A stretch of 64,000 bases of DNA. Source: DATARR01 sp044868005 (GTDB lineage: Bacteria > Acidobacteriota > Thermoanaerobaculia > Multivoradales > UBA5704). Each line of letters starts with the position of its first letter. The stretch's first letter is position 1. The stretch covers positions 7,291 to 71,290 of the forward strand of contig JBIOVX010000230.1 in NCBI GenBank assembly GCA_044868005.1, in the 5' to 3' direction. Made by a program: the position numbers and the translations under genes. Below are positions 59,358 to 64,000 of the stretch, piece after piece. The notes under the pieces were generated by a model. The model saw only the letters and a program-made list of their open reading frames with translations, did not search any database and was not told the origin of the DNA.

Positions 59358-60325
59358 GCGAGCTCCGGCCCCGCGCCGAATCCGCCGCGCGGCTCCCCCT
59401 TCACCGCGAGGATCAGGTATTCGAGCGCGGTCCGGCGCTGGAAGGAAAGCTTCGCCACCGTCATGTAGCCTTGCAGCACGGCGGCGAACCCGGGGGCCAG
59501 GCGTTCGATGTCGTCGCGGTTGCGCCGGATGTTGTCGATCCAGGCCTCCAGCGTGCGGACATACGAGCGCGTCAGATCGCGCACGTAGAAGACGTCGAGG
59601 CCGGCTTGCTCGATCAGGCCCAGCTCCTGGTGCAGATTGAGGAGCAGGCAATAACCGAGCGTCTGGTAGAAGATGTAATCGGTCGCCTGGCTCGCGCGGT
59701 CGCCGCGCAGCTCGCCCGGGAAATAGCAGTCGGAGATCAGCAGGCGCCCGCCCGGCCGCAGCATTCGCGCGACGTCCCGGTGGATCTCCTCCCGGTTGCG
59801 CATGTGGACGATGCTGCCGGAGAAGAGCACGGCGTCGAAGGAGTCGGCCGCGAAATCCAGGTCCTCGACATGGCACACGTCGACGCACACGCGGTCCTCC
59901 AGGCCGCGCTCCCGCGCCCGCCGGAGCAGCTCTTCCGCCTGTTTCGCAGACAGCGTTATGCCGTGGAACAGCCCTTCGGAGTGGGCTGCGAGGTAGAGCA
60001 GGTTGCTTCCCCATCCGCAGCCGACGTCCAGGACTCTCTCTCCCGGCTCGATCGACAGGAGGCTGGCGACATGCTCGAACTTCCGTCGCTGCACGGTCTC
60101 CAGGTCCTCGCCGGGGCGCAGGTAGATTCCGGTGGAGTAGGTCAGCGCGCTGTCGAGAACGAGAGAAAAGACTTCCGGGCTCTCCTGGTAGTGCGCGGCG
60201 ACCTGCTGCCGCTCGAATTCCCGCTGGGCGAGAGCGCTCCGCCGGGCGGCCTGGCGCTCGGCTTCCTGGGGCGTCGAAACGCCGGCGGCTTCGGCCGCCG
60301 CCGTCGGCAGGGGCGTCGAGCTCAT
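59354..60325 (-). CDS. SAM-dependent methyltransferase, cyclopropane-synthase-like
   Basis: The 323-aa enzyme has SAM motif I in RVLDVGCGWGSNLLYLA and the flanking LTYSTGIYLRPGEDLETVQR, which resembles the CmaS/CFA-type YSxGxY...L..AQ...K pattern. Other motifs are DVCHVEDLDFAADSFDAVLF and MLRPGGRLLISDCYFP. It may methylate or cyclopropanate an acyl chain on the ACP or lipid. AGGAGG precedes the ATG, which overlaps the ACP stop (ATGA). Confidence 0.85.
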   Translation of the reverse strand: MSSTPLPTAAAEAAGVSTPQEAERQAARRSALAQREFERQQVAAHYQESPEVFSLVLDSALTYSTGIYLRPGEDLETVQRRKFEHVASLLSIEPGERVLDVGCGWGSNLLYLAAHSEGLFHGITLSAKQAEELLRRARERGLEDRVCVDVCHVEDLDFAADSFDAVLFSGSIVHMRNREEIHRDVARMLRPGGRLLISDCYFPGELRGDRASQATDYIFYQTLGYCLLLNLHQELGLIEQAGLDVFYVRDLTRSYVRTLEAWIDNIRRNRDDIERLAPGFAAVLQGYMTVAKLSFQRRTALEYLILAVKGEPRGGFGAGPELA

Positions 60326-60603
60326 CGGGGGACCTCCTGGCCGCGGAGCCGGCCACAAACGAAGTCGACCAGGTCGCCTACGGTCCGCACCGCCGACTCC
60401 GGCGACTCGCCCGCGGGGACCGCGACGCGCAACTGCTCCTCGATCGCGATGTTGACCTGGATCAGGGCCATCGAGCTCAGCTCGAGATCGGCCTCGAGCT
60501 CGCTGTCGAGGGAGATGCTCGTCGCTGGACGGTTCAGGATGCGGGCAAGCGCTGTGCGGACGGCTTGCTCGACGGCCTCCCGTGAAATGTCAGTCTCGAT
60601 CAT
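60322..60603 (-). CDS. acyl carrier protein of the lipid operon
   Basis: The 93-aa protein has the ACP pattern (VEQAVRTALARILNRPATSI) with the carrier-site motif DLELSSMALIQVNI; Ser44 is the likely phosphopantetheine attachment, in SSM rather than DSL. I choose ATG 60603 because AGGAG lies seven bases upstream; the ATG at 60609 is only one base from it. A 12-codon leader frame ends at the upstream ATG. It is the first gene of the six-gene operon. Confidence 0.88.
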   Translation of the reverse strand: MIETDISREAVEQAVRTALARILNRPATSISLDSELEADLELSSMALIQVNIAIEEQLRVAVPAGESPESAVRTVGDLVDFVCGRLRGQEVPR

Positions 60604-60605
60604 GG

Positions 60606-60644
60606 TCATGCTCCTGCCGGAAGAATGAGGATTCGTCTTTTCAT
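60606..60644 (-). CDS. possible 12-aa leader peptide (MKRRILILPAGA)
   Basis: A GGGAGGA site six bases before ATG 60644 starts a 12-codon frame. Its TGA lies next to the ACP start, with the ACP ribosome-binding site inside its last codons. Translation of this leader would bring ribosomes to the ACP start. There is no run of one amino acid, so classical attenuation is not indicated. Confidence 0.35.
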   Translation of the reverse strand: MKRRILILPAGA

Positions 60645-60659
60645 CGCGGTCCTCCCATA

Positions 60660-60686
60660 GTTATACCGCTCTCGGACCGGCGTCAA
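60660..60686 (-). promoter_or_regulatory. probable promoter of the lipid operon
   Basis: On the minus strand TTGACG (60686-60681) and TATAAC (60665-60660) are 15 bp apart; using TAACTA instead gives 17 bp. The start site would fall just before the leader frame. Confidence 0.45.
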
Positions 60687-60732
60687 TGCCGTGGCGGCGG
60701 TCGTGCTGCCGGCGAGCTTTCGGAGGAAGGTG

Positions 60733-60756
60733 GGGGCGGCCACATAGGGCCGCCCC
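60733..60756. repeat. perfect GGGGCGGCC hairpin element
   Basis: GGGGCGGCC (60733-60741) and GGCCGCCCC (60748-60756) are perfect 9-bp arms with loop ACATAG. It lies 22 bp after the metalloprotease stop (minus strand) and before the lipid-operon promoter, so it may separate the two transcripts. There is no T-run. A degenerate copy is at 43669. Confidence 0.65.
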
Positions 60757-60777
60757 TACAAGGAGAGAATCAGAGCT

Positions 60778-63615
60778 TCAATTGCACGTCTTGGCGCCTG
60801 GCTTGCCCTTGCACTTGTTGGAGCAGCAATCGCTGTTCAACGTGCAACTCCCGCCGGGCGGCGCGCAGACCCCGGTGACGTTGAGCGTCATGTTGGAGCT
60901 GCGGATCAGCGAGCCGTCGGTGCCCTGGACCTGGAAGTTGTAGGTGCCGGTGGCGACCGCGCCGCCAACGTTCACCGTCAGGCCGCTGTTGGTGCTGCCG
61001 TTCGCCGGCGGCGTTACCGGGTTGGGCACGAAGCCGCACGAGACGCCGGCCGGCTGGCCGATGCAGGAGAGGGTGACGGCGCTGTTGAAGCTGTTGGTGG
61101 AGGTCACCGTGCAGGTGCTGCCGCCGCTGCCGCCTTGCGGCACCGACAGGCTCGACGGGCTGCAGGAGACGGTGAAGTCCGGCGGCGGCGGCCCTGCCGC
61201 CGGCGTGACGGTGACGCAGGTGCCCGCCGGACCGAAGCAGGAGTTCGACGCGCCGGCCGGGACCACGTTGTAGTAGTAGTTGCGGCCGTTGGCCACCTGC
61301 GTGTCGGTGAAGGAAAGGCTGGTCGTCTCGGCGATCTTGGTCTTGCCGAAGTCGCAGCCGGCGTGGCCCTCGCTGCGGAATACCCAGTAGCGGGTCGCCC
61401 CCGCCACCGAGCTCCAGTTCAACGAGGCCTGGAAGTTGCCGGCCGTGCCCGAGAGGCTCGTCGCCGCTGTCGGTCCGCCGGCGCAGCCGCTGTCGACCGG
61501 CGTCGGCGTCGAGCAGGCGATGCCGTGGCGGTTGAAAGCGTTGAACAGCGCTGTCATGTGCGGCGTGCCGTCGTTGATGTTGCCGTTGTCGTCGTCGGCC
61601 GCCAGCCACTGCATGTAGCCGTTGGTGGCGCCGCAGCCGTTGGCGGTGCCGCCGCAGGTGCAGGAGTGCCACGCTCCGATGTTGCCGCTGCCTTGATAGA
61701 AGGTGCGGTTGGCGACGATGAAGGCCGTCTGGCTGTCGAGGTTGAAAGGCGCGCTCTGCAGGTCGCGCGCCACGAAGTCCCAGGCCGCCTGGCGCGCCGG
61801 CGCGGCGGCGCAGTGCACCTGCCGGCCGCAGGGTCCGGAGCCGGTGAGACAGGAGGTGCAGACGAAGCCCAGCGGCGTGTCGGGAGTATGGTCCGCGTGC
61901 TTGTCCCAATCCGCGTCGCGCACGCCGGAGCAGTCGAGGTCGCAGTGGGAGGCCCCCTGCTGCGCCTCGTTCTGGTTGAAGCCGGTGCCGTCGGAGGTCG
62001 TACCGCAGCCCTTGTTGCTCGTCCAGAAGAAGCCGTGGCCGACGCAGGAGGCCTGCAGGCGATAGATGCCGGCGATGTCGGCGTAGCCCTCGCTGGAGTT
62101 GGAGAGCACGCCGCCGGTGTCGTTGTCGTCCAGGCCGTGGCCCCACTCGTGATCGAAGACGGCGGCGATCTCGCCGGTGTTGCGGCAGCCGCCGCCCGAG
62201 CGGTAGAAGTTGATCGTCGCGCCGTTCCAGAAGGCGTTGCAGGTGAGGTTGATGTTGACGTTGGTGGTCAACGTGTTCTGCAGCCAGGCGTTGCTCGGCA
62301 GCCAGCCGCGGGCCATCTCGGCGAGCTTGTTGACCTCGTAGAAGGCGGAGCGCGAGGCCGACGTGTTACCGGCCGAGCCGCCGGCCGTGGTGCAGTCGTG
62401 GTCGCCGTTGGTGCCGCCGAGGGCGATCGAGCCGGTCCCGCTGTTGCTGATGGCGCCGCAGTTGTCGACGATGTCCACGTAGCGGCCGGTGAGCGTCGTG
62501 GTGGTGGCGCCGCTCGTCCAATCGAAGATGCCGGCGCTGTTGGTGAAGTTGTTCGGCGAAGCGAGGCCGGTGTCCGCGAACGGCATCGGCGAGCCGGTCT
62601 GCATGATGCCGCAGGTGCTGTTGTTCGGGCAGATCTCGGTGTCCGTCAGCGGATAGACGCCGCCGGTGATCGACTGGGCAAGGTAGTGGTTGGTGTCCTG
62701 AAAGGCGAGGATCTCGCCGCTGTGGGCATCGACGATCAGCTCCCACCGCGCGAGATCGGGGAACCGCTCGAAGAGGAACGTCCATACCAGGCGATGGTCG
62801 TAGCCGGAGCCGACCGGGCCGACGAAGCTGTCGCCGTTCTGCACGCCCGCCGGCGTCACGGGGACGATCTCGAGCGCCGGCTGGCGCAGGATGGTGTCCG
62901 TGGCCATCTGCCCGCCGATGTGAGCGAAGCCGGCGGCCATGGCCTGCGCGCCGGTGAGCTGGGGCCTCGTATCGAGGCCGCGCACGTTGCCCCAGGTCTC
63001 GGTGCCGATCAGCACCAGGTTGCCGCGGTTGATCGTCGCCGCCAGGCGCCCATAGCGCACCGGCACTCCCTGATAGACCTGCGGAATGCTCACGTGCCAC
63101 AGGTCCGCGGAGGCGTCGGCGGCGCGGCCGTTGCCCATCTGTGCCAGGTCGATACCCAGGACGGCCTGGTTGGCGTTGACGAAGGCGAGCACCGCCCCGA
63201 GGACGGCCTGGGAATTGACCTTGGTGACCGGCCGGCCCAGGGTCTTGCTGAGGTCCGCGAGCTTGATCCGGTTGCCGACGCCGGAGCCCGGGATCAGCGG
63301 GTAAGCCCCCAGCAGGTTGGTGGCCGCTCCGGAGCGCGGATCGATGAAGGCGAGCGGCCCCGCCTGGCCCGCCTTGGCGCGCGACGCGAGGAGCTGCTCC
63401 CACGCCCCCCGGTTCGGGAGGCTTGCGGCGATCTCCTCGACGGGCACCTGGGAGCTGCTGATGTACAGCTCCGGCTTGAAGAACTCCTTCTGCTCCAGGT
63501 AGGAACCTCCCGGCTGCTTGGGCTCCAAGGCCGCGGCGAGACTACAGACGGCGAGGCCGAGGAGACCGGCGAGCAGGCAAATCTTTGCTGCACGCTGGAA
63601 GCTTCTACAGTCCAT
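60778..63615 (-). CDS. exported zinc metalloprotease with FN3-like, Ig-like and knottin-like C-terminal parts
   Basis: The 945-aa protein has a signal peptide (ICLLAGLLGLAVCSLAAALE), a long propeptide (to about residue 330) with an FTP/PepSY-like pattern, and a catalytic domain with the zinc motif FDHEWGHGLDDND at about 485 and the third ligand region SEGYADIAG. An FN3-like domain (NFQASLNWSSVAGATRYWVF), an Ig-like domain (FTVSCSPSSLSVPQGGSGGS) and a 29-residue tail with six Cys follow (CAPPGGSCTLNSDCC, SNKC, KGKPGAKTC). AAGGAGG precedes the ATG. A secreted digestive or predatory protease is likely; the tail may target it. Confidence 0.9.
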   Translation of the reverse strand: MDCRSFQRAAKICLLAGLLGLAVCSLAAALEPKQPGGSYLEQKEFFKPELYISSSQVPVEEIAASLPNRGAWEQLLASRAKAGQAGPLAFIDPRSGAATNLLGAYPLIPGSGVGNRIKLADLSKTLGRPVTKVNSQAVLGAVLAFVNANQAVLGIDLAQMGNGRAADASADLWHVSIPQVYQGVPVRYGRLAATINRGNLVLIGTETWGNVRGLDTRPQLTGAQAMAAGFAHIGGQMATDTILRQPALEIVPVTPAGVQNGDSFVGPVGSGYDHRLVWTFLFERFPDLARWELIVDAHSGEILAFQDTNHYLAQSITGGVYPLTDTEICPNNSTCGIMQTGSPMPFADTGLASPNNFTNSAGIFDWTSGATTTTLTGRYVDIVDNCGAISNSGTGSIALGGTNGDHDCTTAGGSAGNTSASRSAFYEVNKLAEMARGWLPSNAWLQNTLTTNVNINLTCNAFWNGATINFYRSGGGCRNTGEIAAVFDHEWGHGLDDNDTGGVLSNSSEGYADIAGIYRLQASCVGHGFFWTSNKGCGTTSDGTGFNQNEAQQGASHCDLDCSGVRDADWDKHADHTPDTPLGFVCTSCLTGSGPCGRQVHCAAAPARQAAWDFVARDLQSAPFNLDSQTAFIVANRTFYQGSGNIGAWHSCTCGGTANGCGATNGYMQWLAADDDNGNINDGTPHMTALFNAFNRHGIACSTPTPVDSGCAGGPTAATSLSGTAGNFQASLNWSSVAGATRYWVFRSEGHAGCDFGKTKIAETTSLSFTDTQVANGRNYYYNVVPAGASNSCFGPAGTCVTVTPAAGPPPPDFTVSCSPSSLSVPQGGSGGSTCTVTSTNSFNSAVTLSCIGQPAGVSCGFVPNPVTPPANGSTNSGLTVNVGGAVATGTYNFQVQGTDGSLIRSSNMTLNVTGVCAPPGGSCTLNSDCCSNKCKGKPGAKTCN

Positions 63616-63717
63616 CTGTCACCTCCTTGGGTTGGCTGAGCACACGACTTCTTCACTAAGTGTAGTGCACGAGACGAGGTCCTTCGCGCCCGCGATGCCT
63701 GATCAAGATGCCTGATC

Positions 63718-63860
63718 AGTGCGCCACGGCGACCCGGCCGGCGTCTTCGCCCTCGCCGCCCTCGGCGCAGACCCGGTTCCGCCCCTCGGTCTTGGCGCGA
63801 TAGAGCGCGATCGGCCGCCTCGATCAGCGCCCCCTCGCGGCGGTGGCGGGCGCGGCGGCC
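63718..63860 (-). pseudogene. fossil end of a GGDEF (diguanylate cyclase) gene
   Basis: The minus strand reads EGALIEAADRAL and then, after a frame shift, YRAKTEGRNRVCAEGGEGED. This is the standard GGDEF C-terminus (AD.ALY.AK..GRN.V). The GGDEF core is absent and the break lies near the palindromic repeat at 63891. The 63616-64000 region has no intact gene. Confidence 0.6.
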
Positions 63861-63890
63861 CAAAGGAGCCAGCCGGGGAGAAGGGGTATG

Positions 63891-63997
63891 CCCTCCGAAG
63901 CCCTCACCTCCCCGGCCCTCCTCTCCCAGAGGGAGAGGAGGGAGAAAGACAGAGAACGCGTTTTTTGTTCCCCTCTCTCCCATCCGGGAGAGAGGGG
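63891..63997. repeat. dispersed palindromic repeat, copy C
   Basis: The copy has a 56-base head (63891-63946) identical to copy B in inverse orientation and containing a palindrome with 11-bp arms. A T-rich spacer and a second palindrome (CCCCTCTCTCCCATCCGGGA, then GAGAGGGG) follow. It runs to near the window end. Confidence 0.85.
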
Positions 63998-64000
63998 TTA

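Noticed and set aside
61135..63639. 834-codon + strand open frame opposite the metalloprotease
   Set aside because: The minus strand carries a signal peptide, HEWGH and a ribosome-binding site. The antisense product is Val/Gly/Arg-rich without any domain.
1..64000. tRNA, rRNA, riboswitch or replication origin
   Set aside because: Reading both strands I found no cloverleaf with a conserved T-arm, no rRNA signature, no known riboswitch core and no DnaA-box cluster; a covariance-model scan would be needed to exclude them fully.

Overview
The window is GC-rich bacterial DNA with tightly packed genes. Many junctions are ATGA, GTGA or TGATG overlaps, and there is no rRNA, tRNA or CRISPR array that I can see. 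The gene mix fits an acidobacterium-like, Gram-negative soil or sediment organism: a CRTAC1/UnbV FG-GAP protein, DUF5985 pairs, HExxH and trypsin-like exported proteases, a fossil of an ADOP/MacB-type permease end, many NarL regulators and a Pal fossil. That assignment is inference only; no marker gene is present.

Layout. 1-5.2 kb (+): two NarL/LuxR regulators, an acyl carrier protein, a ketosynthase, a chain-length-factor-like partner and an HMG-CoA-reductase homologue, most of them overlapping. 5.2-9.6 kb: a decayed region with a secreted Cys-rich protein, small AlpA-like and ribbon-helix-helix-like genes, repeats, gene fossils and one histidine kinase. 9.7-16.7 kb (-): CNNM/CBS transporter, cytochrome P450, CPA2 antiporter with a 59-aa partner, and a NarL two-component pair. 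16.8-22.8 kb: broken pal, a secreted unknown, a winged-helix/DUF5985 trio, a TIR protein with lost WD40 part, toxin-antitoxin remnants and small DNA-binding genes. 23.0-26.2 kb (+): CrtI-like oxidoreductase and an epimerase-acyltransferase fusion.

27.2-39.5 kb (-) is a nine-gene co-directional block: an ABC1/UbiB kinase-like protein, a small protein, two members of the DUF1702 (UnbL-like) family, a second ABC1-like protein lacking the catalytic motifs, an Asp/Arg/Cys/Trp-rich protein, an unknown 416-aa protein, a patatin and a kelch/IPT protein. Divergent from it at 39.6 kb is an ASPIC/UnbV FG-GAP protein. DUF1702 and UnbV are known mainly as accessory proteins of enediyne clusters, yet no enediyne polyketide synthase is in the window. 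I regard this as the best candidate for an undescribed system.

42.0-47.1 kb holds a nitrilase, a SnoaL-like protein, a flavin halogenase-like enzyme and a carotenoid oxygenase. 47.1-49.6 kb holds Phd-like antitoxins, a PD-(D/E)XK nuclease and a TumE-type toxin-antitoxin pair. 49.6-50.2 kb is a 21-bp-period repeat with gene fossils. 50.2-53.5 kb (-) is a serine protease/membrane/secreted trio. 53.8-60.6 kb (-) is a six-gene lipid operon (ACP, methyltransferase, fatty-acyl-AMP ligase, MGDG-synthase-like glycosyltransferase, cNMP-patatin, acyltransferase), mostly with 4-bp overlaps. 60.8-63.6 kb (-) is an exported metalloprotease with a knottin-like tail. A palindromic repeat family appears at 5.1, 22.9 and 63.9 kb.
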